The position numbers and the translations under genes were made by a program. This document shows positions 25,341 to 35,800 of a stretch of 64,000 nt of DNA, one piece after another. How positions within the stretch are numbered: position 1 is the first letter of the stretch; the number at the start of each line of letters is the position of its first letter. The notes beneath the pieces are model-generated. The model worked only from the letters and a program-made list of their open reading frames with translations. It did no database searches and was not told where the DNA came from. Source of the stretch: Tubulanus polymorphus (taxonomy: Eukaryota > Nemertea > Palaeonemertea > Tubulaniformes > Tubulanidae); the NCBI RefSeq assembly GCF_964204645.1, contig NC_134029.1, positions 3,047,001 to 3,111,000 of the forward strand, read 5' to 3'.

Positions 25341-26233
25341 ATGTTGCAGGTACGTATCGGCTAGGGGGAGGGGGCTGTTTATTATTTCACCTGAAACTGA
25401 AATATTGGGTGATTCATTAAGTATCTAGAAAATTAGCATTTCGGATTTAGTTTTTCAGACTGATTCTTGTTTACCGTTAATTTTGGATTAAAAATTTCAG
25501 ATAATCACACGTTTATTTGTTCTTATAATGGTTATACTCGTCATGGCATTCAACAAGCAAGCAGAGGTCGATGCCAAAGGTAAAAACTCTCCCTCATGTA
25601 TTTCAAAATGAACCGTTGTGTGCCTTTGAATCAAATGTAAGAATGTTAGAAACTTATTTATCAAATTTATGGTAATTTTCACAGAAATTGTCAATTTGTT
25701 CTTCATTTATCTGAAAATTACTAAGTGATACTAAGCATTGATGAGTGCATTAACATTAAAAAATAACATGTCCTAGTACATGAATAATGACAAGTGAAAT
25801 CTATTCGAGAATGAAATTTAACATGCTCAATATCAGTTCTGTAATCAGTTCATTTCTATAACTGCCAGGCCTGTTATGGCTTACTTGATCATGAGTTTAA
25901 AAAAAAGTAATGTACAGGGTAGATAGGCAGCCAGCTGGGTCAACTTTAGAAAAACAAGATAGAAATTGTTTAGCCTTACTGTTTCACTGGTGTTAGATCT
26001 TGGAGTTTTCATTTGACAAGGGATTGTAATTGCGGTTATCTTGTCCTAAACATGTTAACATTAGTAAATCGTGCCCAGCACAAATGCAATAAACAGCGAA
26101 TTACAGTACAGTGTATGCAGTTGACAAATGTTCATCCGTTTTGATTATTTCAGCCTATGGAAGGTGTCCAGTCTTCACTTGTGATAACTTTCCTTCCTGG
26201 TTCACTAAACAAATGGGCTGGAGTGGTAAATAA
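25341..26233 (+). CDS. Unrecognised 55-residue secreted peptide precursor (possible neuropeptide)
   Basis: Three exons join in frame to 55 residues: 25341-25349, 25501-25579 and 26154-26233, with introns GT-AG at both junctions. Exon 1 holds only M-L-Q. Exon 2 encodes a hydrophobic core (RLFVLIMVILVMAF) then a polar NKQAEVDAK stretch, matching a signal peptide with cleavage near VDA. Exon 3 encodes a short peptide with exactly two cysteines four residues apart (AYGRCPVFTC), an aromatic section (NFPSWFTKQMGW) and the end SGK. A terminal Gly-Lys is the usual substrate for carboxypeptidase trimming and C-terminal amidation, so a roughly 24-residue amidated cystine-loop peptide is plausible. AATAAA follows at 26316-26321, and an ATAAAA motif about 58 bases before the ATG could be a weak TATA box. 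I do not recognise the family; a host-defence or other small secreted peptide is equally possible. Splice joins are inferred. Confidence 0.6.
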
Positions 26234-27128
26234 GTCAGATGTTTACCATAATGGCAATAATACGGTATAATTCATGTGAATTGGAACAACTGTTCAATGG
26301 ATAAAAGATGATGAAAATAAATAATTCTAATGATACAAGTTTAATGTACCGGTAGATATTGTATTTTCTTAAATTTTCACCAGGAATCTTAGGCAATTGT
26401 TGTAACAATTATGATCTTGGCTTCCTCGTATGTGTGGCTTAGGCTTAGGGTGCGCAGGCAGGGTGGCCACTTTTATTTGACTTGCTTTTCCCCCCCGACT
26501 ATTCCCAACAAGCACATTGTTTTCCCAGACTAGATCTGCTAAGAATCCCATCAAATACAAGAGATGTACCATAGATGGAAACTTGTTTGATTTTACACAT
26601 GATCTAGCAATCTCAACAAATTCCCCGTACTTTTCACTGATCTTTTCTTTTTTACAAAATTCTCTCGACTATTTTCTGACTTTTTTTAAAGAAAAAGTGC
26701 ATTGGCGAGTTCTATAGATGCTCTCAGAATATTGAGTCAATGGAAGACACACACACAGGACATTATTTAAAATGTTTTTAATTTTATTATTCGCTTTTCG
26801 GCACTACAATGTTTATATACATACTAACCATCCAATATACAGTAAAATGTTGTGTTTAACACGGTTTACACCACAAAGTTTTTTAACATCGCTATGCCTA
26901 CAATATGGACACAATTTATCCGAGTTTTACTGATGTAATTGTACAAACATCACTTATGTACCATTTTAGTTGTCATTAGTCAACTGAAGAATTAGATCAA
27001 CGTATACATTAAATTACAATCTGAGTTTGATCTCGATCGATTCATTTTTACAAATTCTACACACAAGCAAAAACTAACAACAAATATTTAACATTTCTCA
27101 CAATTGATAATCATTTTGTTCGATTCTC
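26234..27128. other. 3' regions between the small-peptide gene and BORCS8
   Basis: The convergent 3' ends meet here: plus-strand AATAAA at 26316-26321 for the peptide gene, and TTTATT at 26783-26788, a minus-strand AATAAA, for BORCS8 (3' UTR of about 350 bases). No other gene was seen. Confidence 0.45.
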
Positions 27129-28643
27129 TCATTTTCGTTTCATTGATTTATGATCTTTATCGAGACTAGATGAACGAGGTCGTTGTTCGGGCAGCACAGA
27201 GAGTCGACTAGAGGTTGGTATGAATGCTGACACCGGTCTCTCGTGGTGTAACGATTCTTCGAGGTGATCGCAATCATTGATCCCGACTGGAACGTCTAAT
27301 GTGTGATGTCGCGATAATTTACGATACATACTCGGCTTCGAAGTTTCTTGATTCCTACAAAATGCAATAAAAAACTACATTTTCTACGCAACGGCAAATT
27401 TAGGGAGTTGGACTGGTCCTCCCCTTCAAAATTCGAATGTACCAGCCAGAAAGTCTGGACAAAATTTCTTATTATGTTTTTAATTGATACATACTTTCTA
27501 GAATTTTCATATTCAATTTGTTGCTTCATGAACATCGAATTTTTCAATAGATCCTGTATATTTTGAAAGTGGACAGAACTATTATGCATGCCTTTCACAG
27601 CCCTGAAACAAATTGAATTTGTTCATTAATTCACATCGCATTTAAACCCACTTCATCTACGTATATTGCTTGTGGTAAAACCTACCCTATTGCATACTCC
27701 ATATCAAAACAACTTCCTTGTACAGACTGATGTAAATCTTCAATTTCATGCTGCAAAATTAGATAGACAACCACATAAGTGGAAATCATACAATTTTACT
27801 GTCACATTAATTTTGTAAACTATTCTTAATGTTTTTTGTCACAAAGTAAATGAAACGGAGCTCATTTCTTAGTGCAAGTAATTGATATTGTACTGCAGGG
27901 GACAGTGCGTCTGCCGGTGTTGCCCTCGGAATATTCTCAGTCTACTGCAACGAATTGACAATAATTCGACAAAATGAGCAACAGTTGAACTTGTGTCCCG
28001 ATTTTGACTGAATTTCTAAAACATAATGCTGATATCAGAGGAAAATGTTAACAATAATAATTTGATCTGTGCTAAAATCTAGCCAAATTTGATCAGAGTC
28101 CAAAATATACTTGTGCGATCGCTGACTTACCCTCTCATCAACGAGTTGTGGCAGAGATTTACGAATATGTTCCTGTATCCTGTAGAAAGCTACCGATGGT
28201 TCATTCGCGACAATGTGAAGGCTGTCGGAAAATTTCTCAGTAGCTGAAAATATACGCATTAATGTAGCCTCATTACCTCGAACTACGGGGTAATTTTCAC
28301 GATCATCTAATCTCGATTTATCCATTAGATAATACTTGAACAGTTTAATAAAATCAAATTGTCTGGTTAAATCTTAAAATAGCAATGGATATACTGTGTT
28401 TGTGCATAATAGGCAACAAGGAAGTCAAATAAGACTATATACGTGTGTGCTTATTGTGATAATGAAATAAATCATTGCGTGTGGTCTAGCAGTATAGGGA
28501 GCTGTGAGCTCTCTCTCTAGCTCTCTCTCTCTCTTTCTCTCTCTCTGATGAATGGATACTATGAAGCCTTCTTCTTTGCCTCTTACCTTTTCGAACTTTG
28601 TGATCAAGATCAGGATTGGAATTCTCTGAGAAAAGCTGAGAAC
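27129..28643 (-). CDS. BORCS8: BORCS8, subunit of the BORC lysosome-positioning complex
   Basis: Five minus-strand exons are in frame: 28643-28587, 28243-28131, 27750-27686, 27602-27495 and 27354-27129 (stop). The conserved core reads DHKVRK, ATEKFSDSLHIVANEPSVAF, YRIQEHIRKSLPQLVDER, then DMEYAIGAVKGM and HFQNIQDLLKNSMFMKQQIE, closely following human BORCS8 (MEF2BNB). After the family core comes a tail of about 75 residues rich in Ser, Arg and His (YRKLSRHHTLDVPV ending SMKRK), longer than the human C terminus. BORC recruits ARL8 to lysosomes to drive their movement on microtubules. The start codon is uncertain: the first listed exon begins in phase 1, and a mini-exon at 29012-29006 (ATGCCAG then GTAGGC) would supply M-P-G in frame. 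Confidence 0.88.
28501..28546. repeat. (CT)n microsatellite
   Basis: Imperfect CTCTCT run in BORCS8 intron sequence just downstream of the first listed exon. Confidence 0.85.
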
Positions 28644-29012
28644 CTACAAATTTGAATGGATCTATTACTATTAAAGTATAGGTATGATAAAATAGATCAT
28701 CGAGCTGTATATATTTTCTGGTTAACTCCTTTCTATAATTCATTTCATAGTCTGTTCAATGTCTGTAACGTGTTTTTGGGGATATTTCCGTTAAATTTTT
28801 AGTACAGATACCTCAAATTGGTCTTAACAAGCGAAATTGTGCAGTTTGTATACACCATCATTTCTATATCCATTAGACGAATATAGACCAATTAGATCCA
28901 CAGAACAATTTGAGGTACGTACTCCAAAAATTGAGCTAAATATCCCCAAAAATGAATTTAGCAATATGAATTTAACATCGAGCCACCTGGTTGTGGTAGG
29001 CCTACCTGGCAT

Positions 29013-29858
29013 TGTGCTTTTAACGTTCAATATATAATATAAACCATTTTCCATCACACTATATCAACTATCGTCGGTGATATCATCACCTCTTGCTGAA
29101 GCTGATAGATCAAAGTTCACACACAACAACCCTGTAACAAAAGGTGATAAAACACATTGAAATATCGAGCATATCTAACTACAGAAAGCAAAATTCAATC
29201 ATCCATTTATATCATAATCAATCTTTAGGGGTTTAACTTATTACAGTTTACTATTTATAAACTAACGCAACACAGACCTGAGCTTAACATAGATATTAAC
29301 GAATAGATCAATAAAGATTTGATTTGATTTTGTCATTGATTGTATATTCTAGTGAAGATTTGTCGCCATTTCATTGAAAAACGATACACAAAAATAATAA
29401 GAAATCTTCACCTCCAGAGTGTCCGACGCACGGACAGTTGGAAAACCGTTGTTTAAACGGCAAAAACGTTTAAGTTAAGACGTTTATCGTTAACTAATTA
29501 ATTTACTTCCGGGTTTACGTCAAGTTTCTTCTCTACACTGTGGCAATCGATCGGTCGGGAAAACCGGCTCGCATTGAGCATTGACCTGTGAAATTAATGC
29601 TATTTCGATAAAGCATCATTCATTTATTCATCCAAAAACGGTTCCTATAACTCAAAAAGTTTCATCCAATGAACAGATAACCGTATTGATATATCCGGTA
29701 TCAAAGTTTGATAGTTTCTTGTCTGAGATTCCAGCAACGTCTAATCTTCGCAGTCTACAGAACAATGTAGCGCTGATCATGTCTTGGCCCGTGTTTTTAG
29801 TAGTAACCGTCTTAGGACCGCGTTTAAATGTTGTTACTGAATATTTATCTGTAAAACT
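29013..29858. promoter_or_regulatory. Divergent promoter region of BORCS8 and PDE2A
   Basis: BORCS8 runs left and PDE2A runs right from here. ACTTCCGG at 29505-29512 repeats the ETS-like motif of the ARL15/MFSD12 promoter. The stretch 29581-29858 is probably PDE2A 5' UTR. An upstream open frame overlaps the PDE2A ATG in another frame (ending at 29865) and could dampen translation. Confidence 0.45.
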
Positions 29859-32800
29859 ATGGTAATTGTGTTCAGTCTGACAGTAATATCAGCAGCATAT
29901 CATCATTTTCACAGAAGGAAGAAAACAAGTGAGAATAGCGACAACCACCAGTACCAGTACTGTTGTAGTAGTAATAAAACTGAAACGAGCCTCGTTGGTG
30001 TATGGACTTTAACAGAGCCTGAGGAATATTCTAACTGTACCGGCTTTACATCGCTTACAACTACGAGCTGTCTGAGCAAAATGAACGATTTAGCTGCCGA
30101 AGAAAGAATTCAGGTATAAATCGAAAGAAAGAAAGAAATGTTTTTTTTCACATTCTCATCATCGTCCATCCATCAGATGTTGGTTCCTTGAGGAGGCCTA
30201 TTTAGAAACTGAAATGTCAAATTGCATTTATTGCATCTTTCATATCTAGAGTTTTTACAGTGGATTTTATTTGTATGTAAATCCAATTTTGGTTCTAAGG
30301 CCTAGATTCAACTATTTTTTTAGATATTCAATTAAGCCTATAGGCCTACTAGGCGCCCATGTTATCCATGATTGCCCATAAGCATAATTTCCACTTTACT
30401 CAGAATGGCAGTTCTTTATTCTGAAAACAAGATTTTCAACTAAAATTGTGAAATTAGAACATGAAAATGAGTAAAGGGTCAATGCAGCTCCAAACCTAAC
30501 ATTTGCGGCTGCATCCTTGTAGCCATAAGGAAGAGTTTAATCTGGGAACTCCAGCATGAAAATCCTGTGTGCTAATCCATAGGAGTTGTGCTGAGAGACT
30601 GATATGAAAGTTTGTCTTGTTTGAGCCCAGTTAGCTGTGGTGACCAGTCAACTGTGGCATGACTGCAGACTGGTCGTCAAATGCTCCATTCACTGACAAT
30701 ACCCAAAGGATATTGTCAGGAATTTTCAATGGTAGTTTATTTTTCTAAGAAAGGCTTATTTTGGGGAAAACTTAGAACATTTAGGATTTCAAATATGATA
30801 AGATTATTAATTCAGAACGATGATTTAATATCAAAAGTATCTATAGGCCCTATGACAAATATTAATGCACTCTATTCCTTGCAAAAATTCAGTAATTCAA
30901 TGGACCCCATATTCTCATCAAATGATTGTTTCAAAATCTCTTTCCATCTAAAGAGAAAAATTGCCCCAAACAATTATAGAGAGTTTGTAAAAAAGCCCAC
31001 TATAGGAAAAAGTTAAATAGACATTAACTTGATTTTGGAAACTAAATTAGGACATAGTTTATTTCGAATTCACTGTTTTCATCTTTGTTTCAACCATTGC
31101 CACTGGATGTCGCTTACACGCTGTCGATGCGTATCAGTTTAAATCTGGATTTATTGCAACACTTCCCTTGATGGATGTTTTTGTCGAAGCGTTTTAAACG
31201 ATTTTATGGTAGACTGTACGCATAAATTCTGGCGGCAAATTTTCTATTTGCATTGCTAATATACCCGTAATCGTAGCGGCGAAATAACGCAGTTTATACC
31301 AGCGCGCATCGCATCGCCTCGCACAACCACCAGTCTCAACCAACTGAAAAATAAATCATCTTTTGATTGCCAGTTGCTCGACTTAAAATCCTATCATTCC
31401 AACCGGATTTGCGTATTCAGATTTTTCTTTGCATTGTTGATAAAAGAAATGCGTCGACATCATCGCGCTTGTCTTTACTTCTAGCGTTTTGATATAGAAA
31501 AGAAATCCCGTACTCGCAAAGAGATACAAGTTTAAAAAGATGACCGGTCCAGACCGATGATGATCTCTGATGATGAAGTTTAATGATGACTTCGAAACTG
31601 TCAGAATAAACTTATATCATCAGCTATTGGTTAGAAAAAGTTTCCTGTAGGCCAAGTTGATATTCTATAAAACGTGTTGATTGCACGGTCAGTCATCTTC
31701 TAAAAGGAAACCTTTTTGAACTTGATTTTCTATCTGAGCGTGGGATTTTTTCACAACACGGACATCGTTTCATTGAGGTTATCTTGTGTTTTAAACTGAG
31801 TATCTCATCCATCGAAAAAAAAAACATTTATTCAAAGATTTTATCTTACGGTTTTAACCTTTAACCTATCAGATAACCTTACATTGAAATGTATATGTAT
31901 TGAATATACAGTTAGTTTTTGATGAATTGCTCAGTTTGAGGTCTGTTTAACGTGATTATTAATGACACAAGCTGTGTTCAATTATCTAGTACAAATATCG
32001 ATTGAGCCCAGTATGTTTTTTGGGGGCTTTCATTCTAGTGGTAGGGGTCTACGGAAATATTCTATGATTAATTGTGTTCACTAGAGAGGGTGCCGATTAG
32101 TATTTATTTGAAAAACAGTTCGCTTCAAAAAGGAGGCAGAGTTCGAACGGGTTCCATGTCGCATTACACAGATAATGTCTCAGATGCATCCCCCATGTCA
32201 CTTGTGCCTATACCAGAAGCTTGTGCCTTTGTAGTAGCATATTTTCAGTATTGGTTGTGTTATGGAGTATAACTGTTTTTCTTGTAATGCATATTGACTC
32301 TTCATGTGAAATGTAGAAATTGTTGATTTATTAGCCGGTTCGTGCATTAGTTCGTTACGTGCCTATAGTATGCTGTGTATATATATCTAGTATTCAACTC
32401 GATTGTTATAGGTTCTATTTGCCCTTGAATTAAAGCACTATTAGTGGTAGTCGAATTCTGCTCCGTTGAGAATGAAATCTTCCACAAAAACTTTTGATAT
32501 CAAATTCACGCAGTCAAATGATAAACCGATATGGTTTGATTTATTGAAAGATAATTTTCATTTAATCATTTATCATTGAGAAGTTGTTCATTGTACGTTA
32601 AAACCGGACTCAAATCTTTCTTCTCTTGCCGGCAATTTAAACCTGAACAACGCGATCAATCTTTCAAAGCGCGATTATAGATTTTTGTCAAAATCTGATT
32701 TCGGCCTTTTACCGATGATCAATGGCAGCCATTACTTGAGAATTATTTCCGATATTTCTTTGAAATGCTGTATCGAGTCAGCTGTATATCCGCTCCCCTA

Positions 32801-35800
32801 ATAGCAATCTACTTTACTTTCCTATCATAGGTAGTCTAAGACATTGCCTGGGCTCAGTTACACAGTCGCAACTCAAGTCCATATGTGGTCTTAACTGTGT
32901 TTAGACTGGTCTTTTAAAGTTGTCAGGTTGGCTATAAGGCTAAGGTGGTCTTAGACTGGTCAAGCCGTGCCTGTGTAACTGGCCCAGTTCCATAGGCTAT
33001 GGCATAGTTATGCAAGTTTAAGTTTGACTTAAAGAGTTAAAACATCTGGATCCAGTTCCACAGTTCTGAGCTAGAGTTAACTCTCAGTTAAGATTAGTTC
33101 ATTTTCAATGTTTTAACTCAGAGTCAAATCTTGAGTCACAACTGTGGAACTGGGCCCTGGAATGAACAAATTTTAACTCTACTTCTGAAGTCAAACCATG
33201 GGCTCTTTGTTTTAGAGTAATTGTTCAATATGATATCGATCTGGATTGGTTGCAGGTTTCTTGAGTGTTTGGTCCATTTCATCGACTGTGCGCCCCAAAA
33301 TATAGCTATTCTAGATCTAACTGCGGATGTAGGCTATAGGCCTAAACTATGATATCTCGTTTATATGTCCATGGCATAACTAATCCTTGCAGCCTCTGGA
33401 TAAAATGATGTCTGTTTTCTGTGGTTTTAATGTTGTTTCTGATCTTTAACTCACCGTTGAAGTATTCAAAAAAATCTAAAAATCCCATTTTCTATATCAT
33501 CGAATGTTTATGAGGTGCATGAAATTCTTTTATCGCGAAAAAATGATCTTATGCGTTATTTATGGTGATATTGTATTTTGGGTGAATTACACAGGTGTAT
33601 TGACACTTGTATTATATTGCTGCTAGCCGTTTCTACTAATGACTTAAACTCGTCGAGTCTCTCTTATTCCTACTCGACGCAGTAACACTGCCCCTCATCA
33701 TATTAACCAAAAATAAGACGCCGGCCGGCCGCTGAATCTGATGAATGTCTCGAACAATCAGTCTGGCTTGAATGCCGAATGAACAGTGATGGATTACTGT
33801 CTAGGGGTTACACACTATTGACTGCTTATTGGCAGATATTTCTTATCCATGTATTATATATATATATATATATATATCACGTAGGGTTGAGTTTTATAGA
33901 GATTTCCCTGATGTTGTAATGAATCTGATACATGAGAAACTGACCACCAGTTCGGTCACTCGGGTCTGGTTTTTTGTATACAAAAAAATCAATATCTGAT
34001 GTCCTTACACTGTTTATACATATCAAAAATACATAGATGAAATGGCATCGAAACTGAGAGATTCTGAAATCAATGTTTTTTCCAACTTCAGGAATAACTG
34101 TGTATGGTATATGGTAAAGTTGATTACCCCCGGGATTCTCAAGCTGTCGTATTAACAAATTTGACTTGATTAAATTCGAGAATGCAGATAATATTTTCAG
34201 CGTGGTAATTGCCATGTTTACAATCGGTATGACAGTCACTCGGGGGATTCACAACGCAAAACCCAGCAGGTTTATTTAATTCATGACTTGATTCATTTCA
34301 TTCAAACTGCCGCCATTAATTTGTAATTTGTCACGAGATATCCTTCCTGCCCTTTAATGAATTTTATATGTTATTCACGTTGAAAAATCTGTGAGGTAAT
34401 TTTGATAGAAGAGCGTGAGGTTTAATATAGATTGTAACTGCCCCTCTCCCTCGTATCATGTAGGTTAATGAGAAAACATGGTTCCATGAAACAATGTTTC
34501 CGACATCTAACATGTCTGATTTCTTGTTTCTGTGTGTCCATGTTTCCCTGTGTCGTATGCATTGGGCATTAGAAGAACAACATTTTTAAAGTGAACGAAG
34601 CTTTTTTGTTGCTATATTTAATAATCTCTATTCATTATTATTTATGTATTGTAAATATTGAAGATAGTTTTTAAGTTTTTATTGGTCACGTATCTAGTCG
34701 ATGTTAGCAGCTGGTTAAAGCATGAGTTTTTCTTATTCAATTTCCAAGAACAATATATAAACCTGAACATCGATTAATGATGTCCATAAAACTCGTATGT
34801 GATCTGCTCTCATTTTACCAAGTCTGAGAATCTCTGGTGTAGTGTAGATTTTTGAATGATAATCACTGATGGCCCGGGAAATGTCCGGGAAGTATTCCAT
34901 CATATCAGCAAACTGTGCTGGGCTTAATTTTTCATCCAGGCAATTATGAATTGTTTGAAAACGTGAATACATCATGTCTATAACGACAGTTCGTCGCGAG
35001 ACCTTGTCAATGGAGGATTTGACTCGATGTCTAACAATCTGCGGTATTTACTATAAAAAGGATTTACTCTCATCAAACACTTTCATTCATTCCGGTGTCT
35101 GAGGCACAATCTCTACGGTGCAGAGGAGTAGAGTATCTGAGGCACAGTTTCTGTGGAGCAGTCACTGATGAGGCACGGTATCTGAGGCACAGTATCTGAG
35201 GCACAGTATGACCCAGTATCCGAGGCACAGTATGACCCAGTATCTGAGGCACAGTATGACCCAGTATCTGAGGCACAGTATGACCCAGTATCTGAGGCAC
35301 AGTATGACCCAGTATCTGAGGCACAGTATGACCCAGTATCTGAGGCACAGTTTCTGTGGAGCACAGTATCTGAGGCACAGTATGAACCAGTATCTGAGGC
35401 TCAGTATGACCCAGTATCTGAGGCACAGTATGACCCAGTATCTGAGGCACAGTTTCTGTGGAGCACAGTATCTGAGGCACAGTATGACCCAGTATCTGAG
35501 GCACAGTATGACCAAGTATCTGAGGCACAGTATGACCCAGTATCTGAGGCTCAGTATGACCCAGTATCTGAGGCACAGTTTCTGTGGAGCACAGTATCTG
35601 AGGCACAGTATGAACCAGTATCTGAGGCTCAGTATGACCCAGTATCCGAGGCACAGTATGACCCAGTATCTGAGGCACAGTATGACCCAGTATCTGAGGC
35701 ACAGTATGACCCAGTATCTGAGGCACAGTTTCTGTGGAGCACAGTATCTGAGGCACAGTATGACCCAGTATCTGAGGCACAGTATGACCAAGTATCTGAG

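Larger units (their letters stand above)
30114..35095. other. PDE2A intron 1, first part
   Basis: AT-rich intron. It contains two small inverted-repeat elements (32847-32988 and 33047-33160), a short (AT)n at 33855-33878, and an unidentified minus-strand open frame at 34733-34975. Other open frames lack support. Confidence 0.5.

Noticed and set aside
28486-28743. 85-codon minus-strand frame as the BORCS8 start exon
   Set aside because: Only the part from 28643 to 28587 matches BORCS8; upstream residues look intronic, and a TTTGTAG acceptor sits at the boundary.
30681-31016. 111-codon plus-strand frame in PDE2A intron 1
   Set aside because: AT-rich codon content, no splice support and no domain; likely chance.
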